64,000 bases of DNA from Siphonodentalium dalli (taxonomy: Eukaryota > Mollusca > Scaphopoda > Gadilida > Siphonodentaliidae): contig CP136064.1 of the NCBI GenBank assembly GCA_032622095.1, positions 112,210,004-112,274,003 of the forward strand, in the 5' to 3' direction. A model generated the notes under the pieces. It did not search any database and was not told where the DNA came from. It worked only from the letters and a program-made list of their open reading frames with translations. Both the position numbers and the translations under genes were made by a program. Shown in pieces: positions 24,726 through 34,264 of this stretch. Every line of letters starts with the position of its first letter. Position 1 is the first letter of the stretch.

Positions 24726-25199
24726 TTAATTCAACAGCAAATTTGCTTTTCTGTATAATCGACCATAGTGCTTTCCAAACCATCGAACTATTGTTCTGTC
24801 ATTCTTGAAGAAATCCCGAGAATTGAATAATCTTTTCATCCTCTTTCCTTTCATCATGTGGTGGAGTTCGAATATACAATATAATCCACACACATTTGTC
24901 GCACGATGTTGATATCGTGTTGTATTCATAGTCCATGCTGATGAGTTCCTTTTTATGAATGGCAACATATATCGTCTCGGTGGTGGTAGTCCAAAGGAGT
25001 CGAAGTATACAGCTGATCTTCCATTGAATAACATCAATGTCCAGTGTTCTCCTGGCTGATCCGATGAGTGCGTGTTCACAATATATGCTTGAATGTGTTG
25101 TGGTTTCTTCTCTGGTAACAGATCTCTAGCACAAACATATGTGTTAAGTTTACACAACCAGGAATTGTCCAGAATATATTGAAGTTCAGCTGTCTGCAT
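24726..25199 (-). CDS. PRO: Adenain-type cysteine protease (PRO)
   Basis: This 157-residue protein has the adenovirus-protease fold signature: GEHWTLM with catalytic His52, YFDSFG with Asp67, Gln97 (RYQHRAT) for the oxyanion hole and Cys104 in TNVCGLYC. In Polintons and adenoviruses this enzyme cleaves capsid and core precursors during virion maturation. The length is slightly below adenovirus protease (~200) and normal for Polintons. All four active-site residues and the frame are intact, so it is one of the few undamaged genes here. The ATG overlaps the probable true C-terminus of the small upstream ORF (25,200-25,643). It is last in the leftward gene series. Confidence 0.93.
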   Translation of the reverse strand: MQTAELQYILDNSWLCKLNTYVCARDLLPEKKPQHIQAYIVNTHSSDQPGEHWTLMLFNGRSAVYFDSFGLPPPRRYMLPFIKRNSSAWTMNTTRYQHRATNVCGLYCIFELHHMMKGKRMKRLFNSRDFFKNDRTIVRWFGKHYGRLYRKANLLLN

Positions 25200-25283
25200 C
25201 GTTGTAATTCTCTTTGACTCGCTGTGACCACATCAGAGTCCACTCTGCGTCGATTTTTTTGCGGTTGAGCTCTAAACTGTTTC

Positions 25284-25643
25284 TCAGATGATCCCACATG
25301 ACGTATGCTTCGAACTTCTCCTACAGTGTGGGTTTAACTCCATCAGCTTCGGGAACCATCTTTCCATAACATTGTATATGTCAAGTTTAATCAGCGCTAA
25401 GTCGATAAACTGGTTTGTCCAATCATCAGTTGTAGAGAACAAACACAGAACATGTTCACGTTGACTAGGATGTTCTATTTTACATCCTTCACAGTTTGCT
25501 GACACTTCCTTGCGAATAAGTTCTTGTAGTTCTTCAATCATAGCGTTGTTGGGTGTGTCCAAGATCAGGTTCCATCTCGGAGCAAAGTTTTGTGAACATT
25601 GGTATTCTTCATAGTAGTTCCATAGCTGTGATGTGAACTCCAT
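25284..25643 (-). CDS. Small Polinton ORF of unknown function
   Basis: A 119-residue frame lies between capsid and protease genes. It is rich in aromatic residues and acidic/basic pairs, with a possible metal-binding CEGC...H segment near residues 51-60. I do not recognise a family. The last ~15 residues look out of frame. The neighbouring frame, closed by a stop around 25,330 but open from there to ~25,205, encodes a more protein-like stretch (LRNSLELNRKKIDAEW) that ends exactly at the protease ATG. A frameshift near 25,310-25,340 therefore probably cut the real C-terminus off. The ATG lies one base outside the major capsid stop codon, so the two are tightly packed. Confidence 0.6.
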   Translation of the reverse strand: MEFTSQLWNYYEEYQCSQNFAPRWNLILDTPNNAMIEELQELIRKEVSANCEGCKIEHPSQREHVLCLFSTTDDWTNQFIDLALIKLDIYNVMERWFPKLMELNPHCRRSSKHTSCGII

Positions 25644-25644
25644 C

Positions 25645-26967
25645 CTAATAGTCAGTAAGCACTTCTCTCAAAGCTGTGATCTCTATTTCACTGTCGAATT
25701 CAGCATACACCAAAACGTTGACGGCTGTAGTGAGAGCTGTCAAGAACTGAAGCTCCAAACGCAGGTTCCCTGTCTTTATAGGATGTAGATGTCCCTCGTC
25801 GCTTCCTTGGTCCGGTGTCAAGTCGAAACCCCACAAACAATAACCATTCATATATTCTTTTAAATTAATGCCAATTGATTTGTTAACACCAAACATTCCT
25901 AAAGATTGATACAAAGATAAATATGATCTGAGACATTGTTTTGTTGCGAAGTTTGGTTCAAATGGACGGTTATGTATTGTATGACCGTCTTGACTAACTT
26001 CCAATTTATTCAAACTGAAATGTTTGAAGTGGAATGGATTGGTACCCAAATCTCCATTCATATCTTTATTTTCGACCAACGCAATAAAAAGTCTCTTTGG
26101 TAATTGTCCTTGAAATAAGTGGTCTTCAATTTTTGATCTAAGTCCAGTACTAATTGTGAAAGTTTTTATTTCTACTCGTCTGATAGGTAGTTTCAATTTT
26201 GACTGGACAATTTCTTGATTTAATTTATTTGAGACCGCTGGAAAGAGACTAACTGTTCTGACATGGAACACTGCTGATTCGAAAACAATTTGTCCATCCT
26301 CGGAGCCAATGAGGCAAAATTTTGATGGTGATCTGTTTAATCTGATACGAATTTCAATTCCATTTGGTAAATATTTTTCTTGAAGAAACAGATCAGTGTG
26401 TAAGCGTCCACATAGTTCAACAAATTTACTACCACCGATCAAACTTTCTCTAGAAGTTAATCCAGCATTGCCACCACCTTTGGTATTCTCTTCAAATTGT
26501 TCTGCTGTATCGCCATACCACATTTCTAAATTTGCTAATTGATTATCTTTATATTCTGGAGAGTATCCCAACAGATTTTCGAAATATGCTCGGTATGGGT
26601 AAGTGTCAGAATTCGAAGTTATCAATTTGTTGTTCAAGTAAACATCGATACTGCTGAACATGCTATGAAAGAAATTGTTAACAGGTGCTAATTCCGTACC
26701 AGCTACCAAATTAGTTCCATCTTTTTTTGTAATTTTGAATTTCACATAAAGATAAGATTGATTAATATCTGTCCACTTTTCGGTTTGAGATGGTATGACA
26801 AACTCTATCGGAGCAGAATTATTCAGCGGTGCAATCGGATGATTTTCGATCCACTGCGATTCTGACATTGTAGCCACCGTTGGTGGAACATGTGTTATAT
26901 CAAGTTCCGATTTATTGCATTCGCAGATCCATTTACCATTTGTGCCATGATTAATCAAAAATATCAA
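25645..26967 (-). CDS. MCP: Major capsid protein, double jelly-roll
   Basis: The open frame has 440 codons, but the first codon is TTG and the first in-frame ATG is residue 34. Residues upstream of that ATG (CECNKSELD, VPPT) match the usual N-terminus of this family. An ATG one base out of frame lies at 26,948, suggesting a small indel in the first codons. The body is the Polinton hexon-like protein, named 'F54H12.2-like' in many animal annotations. It has a PIEFVIP strand early, a conserved WYGDTAEQ segment near 150 and a hydrophobic end with ALTTAVNVLVYAEFDSEIEI. Double jelly-roll trimers would build a pseudo-T icosahedral shell with the penton. Length (420-450) is normal for the family. 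Confidence 0.9.
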   Translation of the reverse strand: MIFLINHGTNGKWICECNKSELDITHVPPTVATMSESQWIENHPIAPLNNSAPIEFVIPSQTEKWTDINQSYLYVKFKITKKDGTNLVAGTELAPVNNFFHSMFSSIDVYLNNKLITSNSDTYPYRAYFENLLGYSPEYKDNQLANLEMWYGDTAEQFEENTKGGGNAGLTSRESLIGGSKFVELCGRLHTDLFLQEKYLPNGIEIRIRLNRSPSKFCLIGSEDGQIVFESAVFHVRTVSLFPAVSNKLNQEIVQSKLKLPIRRVEIKTFTISTGLRSKIEDHLFQGQLPKRLFIALVENKDMNGDLGTNPFHFKHFSLNKLEVSQDGHTIHNRPFEPNFATKQCLRSYLSLYQSLGMFGVNKSIGINLKEYMNGYCLWGFDLTPDQGSDEGHLHPIKTGNLRLELQFLTALTTAVNVLVYAEFDSEIEITALREVLTDY

Positions 26968-27042
26968 GAGCTCGACTGCTAGGATGTTTTTTCGACTGAC
27001 TTTTTCGGCGTTTGACAGCTGAATGATTCATTTTTGAATTCG

Positions 27043-27324
27043 CTACTCTTTTTCTAGGTTTTGGCTCGAGTTCAAAATTTGATTTTTAGCTTGTGTGCCA
27101 AAAGATTTTAAAGCTTTTTTACCTTCAGACATCAACGCTTCTTTCGGACTTTTACCTTGATTAATAATTTCATCTGCAACACCAAAAGTGTGTTTTTTCG
27201 CAAGTTGTAAAGCTGTCCGACCAATCGGTTTTAGAAATGGTACAGCAGATCTCATAACTGATTTGAAAATTGAACCAATACCGTTACCATATTGCCGTGG
27301 TACACCTCTATACACGGAAAACAT
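27043..27324 (-). CDS. pVI/pX-like small basic capsid-associated protein, frameshifted near its end
   Basis: This 93-residue frame has an N-terminal YRGVPRQYGNGIGSIFKSV segment and an amphipathic helix (VMRSAVPFLKPIGRTALQLAKK). That is the usual look of the Polinton protein compared with adenovirus minor core/cement proteins, which bind DNA or disrupt membranes. Just upstream of its stop the neighbouring frame opens and encodes a lysine/arginine-rich tail ending DIFD at 26,951. A basic tail with such an ending is normal for this family, so a one-base indel around 27,060-27,080 has separated body and tail. It sits between penton and major capsid genes, as in other elements. Confidence 0.65.
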   Translation of the reverse strand: MFSVYRGVPRQYGNGIGSIFKSVMRSAVPFLKPIGRTALQLAKKHTFGVADEIINQGKSPKEALMSEGKKALKSFGTQAKNQILNSSQNLEKE

Positions 27325-27330
27325 TGTTTT

Positions 27331-28182
27331 TTAGAACTCCTCTCGTTTTCTGAAATGCAGCTTCGCCAAAGACTTACCATCAATAAACTGAATTGATTTT
27401 CCTGTGTCGCCACTTATATTTACACTAATTTTGTCAAAGTATGACTTTGAAACTGGAACATAATGTAAATTTAAAAATTCATGTTTTACATGTAATCCGT
27501 CGATATCTCTTTTAATTCTGAAAGAAACAACTCGTAAAATTTGTACTTCAACATTTCCAACAATTGTGAAATCGGCAATATCAGAATAAACAAACATTTG
27601 ATTATGACCAACATTCAAATCTACACCAAACGGAAATCTATTATTTGAATAAAAATCTTCAGAATCGTTTTCAGTTTTGTAACCCAACTTGTGCAAAAGA
27701 CATTGTGGTAATTCAATTCCTAGTTTTGGGATACTTACACTCTTGCGAATAATTTTCACACGTTTTGTAACTTTTGAGTACTTGATGTGAAATCCGTATT
27801 CGTTGGGCATTGCTTCTCCAAGTGTTTCATCAATTACATCTTGCATTGTATCAAGTAAATCTGCCGCAGAGGTATACGAACCTTCTCGTATCTGTATTTC
27901 AATTGCACGAACGCCATCAGGTCTCGTAAATATCTTTTCTTCAAAACGATTTTGAAGAACAGACAGTATTATTGCACCAGTTGTAATCAAATTGAATTTA
28001 CACGAATCCCCTGTAACATTGTATGTTTCTGAAGGTGTTATCAGTTCGACTAATGCAACTTCCCATTTTTCTTTATCAATTTGAATTGGTTTTGGTAATT
28101 GTACAGTAAAACAACATTGAGAATTGTTTGGATACATTACCATTGAACTGTCGCTCGGAATTGTAATGTAGAAAGAATTCAT
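27331..28182 (-). CDS. Penton / minor capsid protein, single jelly-roll
   Basis: I start at the ATG at 28,182 (MNSFYITIPSDSS) because the family begins this way; the longer open frame starts with TTG. The resulting 283 residues include the conserved YPNNSQCCFTVQLP strand and WEVALVELITPSETYNV near the N-terminus. The rest is a beta-rich body ending with SIQFIDGKSLAKLHFR. In Polintons this protein forms the vertex pentamers. The frame is uninterrupted. It lies 6 bases upstream of the pVI/pX-like gene and downstream of the integrase. Confidence 0.85.
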   Translation of the reverse strand: MNSFYITIPSDSSMVMYPNNSQCCFTVQLPKPIQIDKEKWEVALVELITPSETYNVTGDSCKFNLITTGAIILSVLQNRFEEKIFTRPDGVRAIEIQIREGSYTSAADLLDTMQDVIDETLGEAMPNEYGFHIKYSKVTKRVKIIRKSVSIPKLGIELPQCLLHKLGYKTENDSEDFYSNNRFPFGVDLNVGHNQMFVYSDIADFTIVGNVEVQILRVVSFRIKRDIDGLHVKHEFLNLHYVPVSKSYFDKISVNISGDTGKSIQFIDGKSLAKLHFRKREEF

Positions 28183-28452
28183 ACTTTCAAAATTTCTGCC
28201 GACTGATTTTTCAAATATTTCAAACGCGGTGTTGGTAAAATGTATCCCAAACAACTACTGAGTAAAATTAACCACAGTTCGTTATTTTCACTTTGTAAAC
28301 TTAAATGAACAATTGCTGTAGCGATTATACCAACAATTATAATAATTTGTGTAAAATATGTTACTTGATTTTTTGCAATTTTTTCTCCACAGAATTGAAA
28401 TTATGATGGAGCATCCAGACCAACTGAACCATTTTGAGACATGTTAAAAGTT
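28183..28452. other. Spacer between integrase and penton genes
   Basis: About 270 bases, mostly AT-rich. A short hydrophobic minus-strand frame (about 28,255-28,400) with an isoleucine/valine-rich stretch could be a small membrane protein remnant, but it has no supported start. This is a likely place for a promoter of the leftward capsid genes; none can be identified. Confidence 0.35.
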
Positions 28453-29546
28453 TTATACCAAATTTGTGGCAGGAATCCAACTGTCAAATATTTTAGGATA
28501 ACCAGCCCAATGAACTTTAATTTCTCTAACTGATTTACCAGCAACTTTTCTTGAACGTTTACCAACAACTGATTCAATTTCGTAAACTTTATTATCTTTT
28601 ATATGTTGAATTTCTTTACCATAATATGATCCTGCGATGTTTTCACCATCTAAATCTACTAATTTGTAAGTTAATGGTGTACTTTTACAAACTCTACTAA
28701 TTTTGAAAATTTCTTTTGTCCAATTTGGAAGATATCCTTTATCAAAAGTTCTCTTTGTTTCATTTATTCTAACAAAATCTCCAACTTTCAAGATCTTATC
28801 TTTTTTCGTTTTTAACTTTCCATAAAGATTTCTGGAAACTTCAATTTCATTTTCTCGAGTTACTAAAACTGGTGCCATCTTAATACTTCTATGAAAACTT
28901 TTGTTGTAAGAATTCACAAAATCGTGCAAAACATCATTGTATTTCAAAGTTTGATTATGTGTAAAATATTTCCACATCTTTGTTTTCAATGTCCGTTGAA
29001 AACGTTCAACTATACTAGCTTTTGTCTCTGGATTCTCTGTTGTGAAAAAATGAATTTTCTTAGATTTCAAAAATTGTAAAAATAATTTATTTTTGAATTC
29101 TGAACCTTTGTCAGATTGAAATGAAACAGGTTTTCGTTTTGATGATTTGAGAATTTTCTGAAATGTTTTAACTAAAGTTTTACCAGTTTTGTCTTTAATT
29201 TTTTCAACCCATGCAAATTTTGAGAACACATCAATAACACAAAGTAAATATCTGTAATTGTCATTGTGCTTTTGCAAAGTTTGCAAATCTGCCAAATGAG
29301 CTTGCCACTGAATATCAATTCCTGCAACAATAGTTTTACGTCTGCGAAATTTCCGAACAATTGGTTTGTGCAAAGTGTATGTTTTTGCCCTTGTAACCAT
29401 TTTTTAACATCTGAAAGTTTAATTTTGTTATTTGTTTCTTTCGCATTTTTAAAAAGTTGATTTGCTCCACTGAAACCACCAACTTCTTTTGGATTGTAGT
29501 AAATTTCAGTTAGAAGTTTGTCAAATTTTATGTAAGTGGGGACCAT
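28453..29546 (-). pseudogene. INT: Retroviral-type integrase with chromodomain, one frameshift
   Basis: The catalytic core (28,453-29,400) has a D,D-34-E triad: Asp38 (HLADLQ), Asp97 (FQSDKGSEF) and Glu132 (SIVERFQRTLK), counted from the ATG at 29,400. A C-terminal chromodomain (about residues 271-315, with REIKVHWAGYPKIFDSWIP) probably guides target choice on chromatin. The N-terminal region (YYNPKEVGGFSGANQLFKNA) lies upstream in another frame (29,546-29,390). The two frames meet at a five-base A run near 29,386, so a single-base indel splits the gene. The enzyme inserts Polinton DNA and makes the 6-bp duplication seen at the element ends. Confidence 0.92.
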
Positions 29547-30250
29547 CCTTTCAAAATAGATTTTCTGGTTTTAGGAAAACTTTGAGGTGTGAAAATATCA
29601 ACTGAACGTTTTCTTGACTTGCCACTGCTAGGAGTTGCATGAGGTGTATGAAACTCATCACCAGTGTGACCTTCTTTTAAATGTATTTGTATCCACAACC
29701 ATCGATTCCTGTTACCTACATAATCTTGTGGTACATTAAGTTCCCCCAATCCACGTAGGAATGTTTCATAACCAAATGGGTCAAAACCTTTTCGGTGACG
29801 AACAACATCGTTTATCAAATCAATTATATTTGATCCAGTAACTGTTTCTGTTCCATAAATTAATTGTCCACGATCATCCCATCTAAGTTTAGGATTAGTT
29901 GACAACAATGTTAAAATTTGTTGTGCTTTACCACGAAGTTTAGATGGCACACTTTCCAATATATGTTCACTCATTTTCCCAAAGTTTTCAGATAACTTTT
30001 GTTCAGGTAAACTGAATTTTGAATTTAAAGATTTTTGTGAAGTTTTCAATTTGTACAAATTTTCTCCAAATAACTGTGAGTTTTCTGATTCAGAAATATT
30101 TTTATCATAAACTGATTTCAATTCTTTGTAAGAATCTGAAACATTTGAAATTGCAGGATCAGGAGGTAATTGAGGTTTATTCATTTCTGATATTTTCCAT
30201 TGTTTGAAATCTTCCAACATTCTGAATGGTACAATAACCATTTTCTTCAT
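29528..30250 (-). CDS. Conserved Polinton protein next to integrase, unknown function
   Basis: A 240-residue intact frame. The N-terminal half is charged, helical and variable. The middle part (about 108-185) has a compact conserved-looking domain with LRWDDRGQLIYG and SNIIDLINDVVRHRKGFDP. The C-terminus is basic (SGKSRKRSVDIF). A protein of this kind is commonly found beside the integrase in animal Polintons, but no biochemical role is known to me. A structural or DNA-bound virion component is possible. Its last 19 bases overlap the start of the integrase N-terminal frame, which implies tight packing or coupled translation. Confidence 0.7.
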   Translation of the reverse strand: MKKMVIVPFRMLEDFKQWKISEMNKPQLPPDPAISNVSDSYKELKSVYDKNISESENSQLFGENLYKLKTSQKSLNSKFSLPEQKLSENFGKMSEHILESVPSKLRGKAQQILTLLSTNPKLRWDDRGQLIYGTETVTGSNIIDLINDVVRHRKGFDPFGYETFLRGLGELNVPQDYVGNRNRWLWIQIHLKEGHTGDEFHTPHATPSSGKSRKRSVDIFTPQSFPKTRKSILKGWSPLT

Positions 30251-30263
30251 ATTTATTTGAGAT

Positions 30264-30628
30264 TTAGTTTTTCAAAATATTGTTAACAACTGCACCTAAT
30301 GTTTTGCTAATCAATGGAGCAAGAAATAAAAATGGTAAAAAGCCACCTTTTTGATTCAAAATTTTCTTCTTTTGTTGCAAAGGTTTGTTCTTGCAAGATA
30401 TCTGATATGTTTACGCTTCGAATGTAACTTGCGGTTCTGAGCTTCATTCAGTTTTACATTACCTTTTAAAAGATTTTGACAACATTCTGAAATACAATCG
30501 ATCACTTGTTTCGGAGCATCGTTGATCATTTTCTTTTTATATGCAGATGGAACTTTACTCATTGCAACAATCAACTCACCATATTTTTTTATCAGCGGCG
30601 CTTTCCTGCTCTTAGTTTTTGAAGGCAT
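30264..30628 (-). CDS. Small basic protein with Gly-Gly/hydrophobic tail (paralogue 1), frameshifted
   Basis: I start at the ATG at 30,628; the frame also opens at a GTG two codons earlier. About 90 residues of positively charged helices end in KRRKF at 30,356. The adjoining frame then continues to a stop at 30,264. It encodes lysines, QKGGFLPFL and a hydrophobic segment (FLAPLISKTLGAVV). The body-plus-hydrophobic-tail arrangement is standard for this protein in other Polintons, so a one-base indel near 30,380-30,395 separates the parts. The tail could insert in a membrane, as adenovirus core peptides do; that is inference. It shares its layout with the gene at 30,685-31,038. Confidence 0.6.
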
Positions 30629-30684
30629 CTCCACAGTCTAAGTAGTTGTCTCAAAATGAGCAGAAAAATTATATGTTTCATCTT

Positions 30685-31038
30685 TTATCTTTTCTGATTG
30701 AACCATTCTAAAGCTTCGAATGCAGATTTCGATGCATCAGTCAACGGCATAAATTTTGATTGTCTACCAGTTTGTTCAAATGAATTTTTCAAAAGACTTC
30801 TAATTAAAACTCCTCCAAGGAACCCACTACCACCTCGTTGTAAAATTAATTTGCGTTTTGTTTCCATATCAGCTGATCGATAAGAGATTTTTTTAAGAAC
30901 ATTTTTATTTCTCTGAAAAAACTTTTTTGTCTGTGATGATAATTTCCAATCATTTTCAAGAAATAATTCAGCTGCAAAAGTGAAGAAATTTATAATTTGT
31001 GACAGTTCATCATGACTAAACATCTCGGTGGACGACAT
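30685..31038 (-). CDS. Small protein with Gly-Gly/hydrophobic motif (paralogue 2)
   Basis: The longer frame starts at 31,107, but that start overlaps the displaced end of the ATPase. The ATG at 31,038 (MSSTEMFSHDEL) gives a 117-residue protein and avoids this. It has helices, then KRKLILQRGGSGFLGGVLIR near residues 67-86, then a C-terminal part ending EALEWFNQKR. The lysine-rich/LxQ/GG/FL block matches the displaced tail of the gene at 30,264-30,628. The preceding helices also align loosely (Q.I.....KL.....K). The two adjacent genes look like an old duplication. Function is unknown; a core or membrane-active role is possible. Confidence 0.6.
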   Translation of the reverse strand: MSSTEMFSHDELSQIINFFTFAAELFLENDWKLSSQTKKFFQRNKNVLKKISYRSADMETKRKLILQRGGSGFLGGVLIRSLLKNSFEQTGRQSKFMPLTDASKSAFEALEWFNQKR

Positions 31039-31072
31039 GGTTCTAAAATGAGAAAAGTAACAACAACTGAAT

Positions 31073-31718
31073 TTATACTTTTGAATAAATGACAGGACCT
31101 CGGTCATTAGCTGTCAACCATTTATGGAAAATATCAGTTCTAATTCTAATTTTCTGTTCTAGGATGAAAATCTACTAAAATATATCCATGATTTATTGAA
31201 GTTGCATCTTCGTATGCTTGTTTCAAATGATTGATTTGCATTTGATGAGCCAAAACTTTTATTTGATTTTTATCTCGAACGCTTTGAAATAAAACCATGT
31301 AGTGTGCATTCAAACTTATAGTTCTGCTACTTTTTGATTTTTGGAACATGTTTTGAGTAATGTAAATTATTGAAGCATTTCGATGGTGACCTTTTCTAGT
31401 AAACCAAAGCATTATTTTGTCTTCATCTTGTTCCCCCATCATGTCATCGAAAACAACAAGATGAGGAAATGATTTATCTGATACAATTTCCTCATCATCG
31501 TCTGGAATACCATCGATAAACTCAACGTTATCAATTTCTTTTATACGATTGTATGTGTCTTGCCAATCTTTGTAACACCAAACTATTTTCTTTGGTGGTG
31601 TTTGGAATAAATCGTGTTTAAATTCAATAACTTTTTTAACAAATTCTGTTTTACCTGATCCACTAGGTCCGCTGATAAAGAAATTACACGGATGTTGGAA
31701 AAGTAAAGATTCTTCCAT
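31073..31718 (-). CDS. ATPase: Genome-packaging ATPase, FtsK/HerA superfamily (A32-like), C-terminus frameshifted
   Basis: Begins at an ATG with Walker A GPSGSGKT (residues 17-24). Walker B LVVFDDMM follows at 87-94, and a sensor/Asn strand IIYITQNMF at about 117-125. This family pumps DNA into preformed icosahedral capsids in Polintons, virophages and large DNA viruses. The frame stops after HPRTEN at 31,146. The adjacent frame carries what looks like the usual last ~25 residues (IRTDIFHKWL and onward) to a stop at 31,073, so a one-base shift near 31,147 clipped the tail. The catalytic part is intact. It precedes the two small GG-motif genes. Confidence 0.92.
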
Positions 31719-31751
31719 GTTGTCACTTTGATGTCTAATCAGAGAGTGAAC

Positions 31752-32393
31752 TTAACGACGTGTGAATTTAGTTTTTAAACAGAAATCTCCATAGGTGTAA
31801 ATATTTCCAAACATTTCAATAATACAAGTATTATAGTCTTCTATTCTTCTGTTTGTTCTGTAAACAAAAAAATCATTTCCTATAATGTTTTTAATTTTGG
31901 CATATGTTGACATTTGTTTTGTTAACAAATACCCATAGATCCTAGGAACTGATTTAAAGGTTCCCCTAAGAAGAGGATAATTATCTTCATACTTTGTATA
32001 ATGAATATAGTCATGTTCATCAAAAGTTTCTAAATCTAAATGGTGTTCATCACCACCAAATATCCAAAAATCAGATATTCTTTCAATGAGAACAAATGTT
32101 TTGAATTTAATAAATGATTTAATATATTTTTGAGAGAAATGAGAAAATATACTTGTCTCAAGATAGTCCAATCTCTGTAAACATTCGTCGACATCACAGC
32201 ATCGTAGTATTGCTTCCTTTTCTCTTTCAAACCAGACTTCTTGTAGTTCCTTCTTTATCTCTGGAATAAGTGTTGACTGTGCCACCAAATATCCATAAAT
32301 CTTCTCAGCAATTTCTGGAGGTACTACTCCTGTCAACATCTTGACATGAAATGACTCAACATCTCCATCCGTATGGATATGTGTGAATACCAT
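31752..32393 (-). CDS. Accessory Polinton ORF of unknown function
   Basis: The open frame extends to a GTG at 32,447, but the first ATG is at 32,393, giving 213 residues. It is unbroken, which is unusual in this element. It contains two weakly similar helical segments, each with IYGYL (near residues 29 and 150), an acidic middle part and several aromatic residues. I recognise no domain. It lies between polymerase and ATPase and reads in the same direction, so it is probably an accessory gene of this Polinton lineage. Host-interaction or scaffold roles are guesses. Confidence 0.6.
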   Translation of the reverse strand: MVFTHIHTDGDVESFHVKMLTGVVPPEIAEKIYGYLVAQSTLIPEIKKELQEVWFEREKEAILRCCDVDECLQRLDYLETSIFSHFSQKYIKSFIKFKTFVLIERISDFWIFGGDEHHLDLETFDEHDYIHYTKYEDNYPLLRGTFKSVPRIYGYLLTKQMSTYAKIKNIIGNDFFVYRTNRRIEDYNTCIIEMFGNIYTYGDFCLKTKFTRR

Positions 32394-32450
32394 TGACGAG
32401 TTTTCGTTTTGGGTACACCGATCTGAAAGTTTTGGTTTGACACTCACTAA

Positions 32451-34262
32451 TCAGTTGATGGTCTTTTGTCTTTTAATTCTGGAAGGATACTCAACAACAG
32501 TTTTGAAATTTTCTCGATCATTAACACATTGTACCATTGTTTCAAAATTAACTTTTTGACTTGTGCTGTAATCAAGAGTGATACCTTTTACCTTACATTT
32601 GGTGTATCTTCTCCCATCTTTGATGTATTCATATCCGTAGTTCTTTGGCCCAAGTCCAACAAATTTGACAATCTTTGCATCTGGATGTTCGTCGCTCCAT
32701 TTCCCCAATCTTCCTTCGATAGTTTTGATGTTCTTCTTTGATGGATCACTGACATACATACAGCTGTCTGTATCAAAATACTCTATCTCCAAGTTTTTTT
32801 AAAACTTTATACAATTGTAATCTTGCATACGCTGTAACAAAAGAAGCAACAACAACATTTGCTGAATGATGAGGTTCAATATTATCTAAAATATCAACAT
32901 AATTTACCAGAATGAATTTGTCACCATCAAGAAGTGTAACATTTTGAACAATTATATTGTTACTAGTAAGCAATTCAAAATAACGTGATGGCTTATCCAC
33001 ATACTCTGTTTTTGACATAATATTTCTTTGTGCATTCTTACCCCATATACAATTAATCATAATTTTAGATATTTGGCGTTTTCCTGGATTCTTCTCGATG
33101 TTCTCCAATTTTATACCCTCAGCTGCATAATAATCCTGTACAAACTTTTGCTTCTGTTCTTCTGTCTCAACACCAAATGGATAACCACTTCATTCCTGTT
33201 TGATCTTTAGATGTTTGTCGATATAGGATTTGTATATTTCATCTGTCCAATCTGTCCAATGCCAAATTTGGTACACATCAAGTATTTTGTAGCCAACATC
33301 CATTGCTTTGAATAATTCTGGCGTGGTCCACACTCCGGTTATAGCTCGATCTTCTTCTGAATGGTTACATGTTTCGTTCTCATTGATGGCGCAAGTGTTG
33401 CACAAAGTAAAAACCATTTTGTTGTTACAATGAATCGGTAGAACTGGAATATACAATTTCGATGGTGGTAAAATTGTACATTTAACAAGTCCCGCATAGT
33501 CTCTAATGTTCTTGATCGATCTGCTCTTGGCTCAAAATTTCTGGATGTCCAACAGGGTAGAATTTATATTTGTTGCAATATGGATACAACGAACACACAT
33601 CGATGAACTTGATTTCTTTTGTGGAATCTTGATCAATTTCCTCGTACAATTTGATGGCATTTGTACGTCCACCAAACAATGCTTCTCTTGGCAAAATGGG
33701 GTCTCGATGTTTGTAGAAAGATTCCATTTGTTGTTTGAATTTCACATCCGATTTCATTCTTTCGTCGATCTGATGCCCCTAAATTGATTCAACTCTGTAA
33801 CCAAGACTTTCCAGTTCATCTTTCTTCTGTTGAGTTCTTGTATATAATTCTTCCATGGTGAGCATCGTATAGGGATTCTTGTATTGTCTGTTGCTGTAAC
33901 ATTTTGGACATCCATGAAACAGACATCCATTCATCTCAAAAACTGTTCTTGTGGCTTCCTCATATCCATCGACGTAGTGTCCACCCAATCTTGATTTCTC
34001 CTCCATTCAAGGCATGCTTAATTGTTATCATACGTGACAATGATAGATGTTGAAGCCAACGTATCGCTTTGATGGAATAGTTTTTAGCACATGGGTATCC
34101 ACTATCTGGAATGATTCCAATTGTTTTCTCTGGCATTGAATTCTTCCTCCATGCCAAATTGCAAACTTGCGCCAATGTTATTGACTCAATGAACGGGTCA
34201 ATCTGTTCTGTTTCCAATATGTATTTCCTGAAATTTCCACATCCACGGCGAAGAATATCCAC
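32451..34262 (-). pseudogene. POLB: Protein-primed DNA polymerase B, C-terminal two-thirds, multiply broken
   Basis: Conserved pieces appear in order. The exonuclease-side region comes first (CNLAWRKNSMPEKTIGIIP, then FEMNGCLFHGCPKC). Palm motif A is FIDVCSLYPY, followed by WHWTDWTDEIYKSYI and KIKQE. Motif B is KIMINCIWGK and motif C EYFDTDS. It is disrupted by a shift near 33,985, an in-frame TAG at 33,779, a shift near 33,490, an in-frame TGA at 33,190 and a shift near 32,785 just before the catalytic DTDS. The protein-priming and first exonuclease regions are absent; the gene stops at a junction at ~34,262 marked by a duplicated TCCACGGCGAAGAA. In a complete element this enzyme copies the linear genome from a terminal protein. 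This copy cannot make an active enzyme. Confidence 0.93.
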
Positions 34263-34264
34263 GG

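Noticed and set aside
28891-29079. Plus-strand ORFs inside the Polinton (also 29,266, 30,019, 32,466, 33,506)
   Set aside because: Antisense shadows of the minus-strand integrase, polymerase and other genes.
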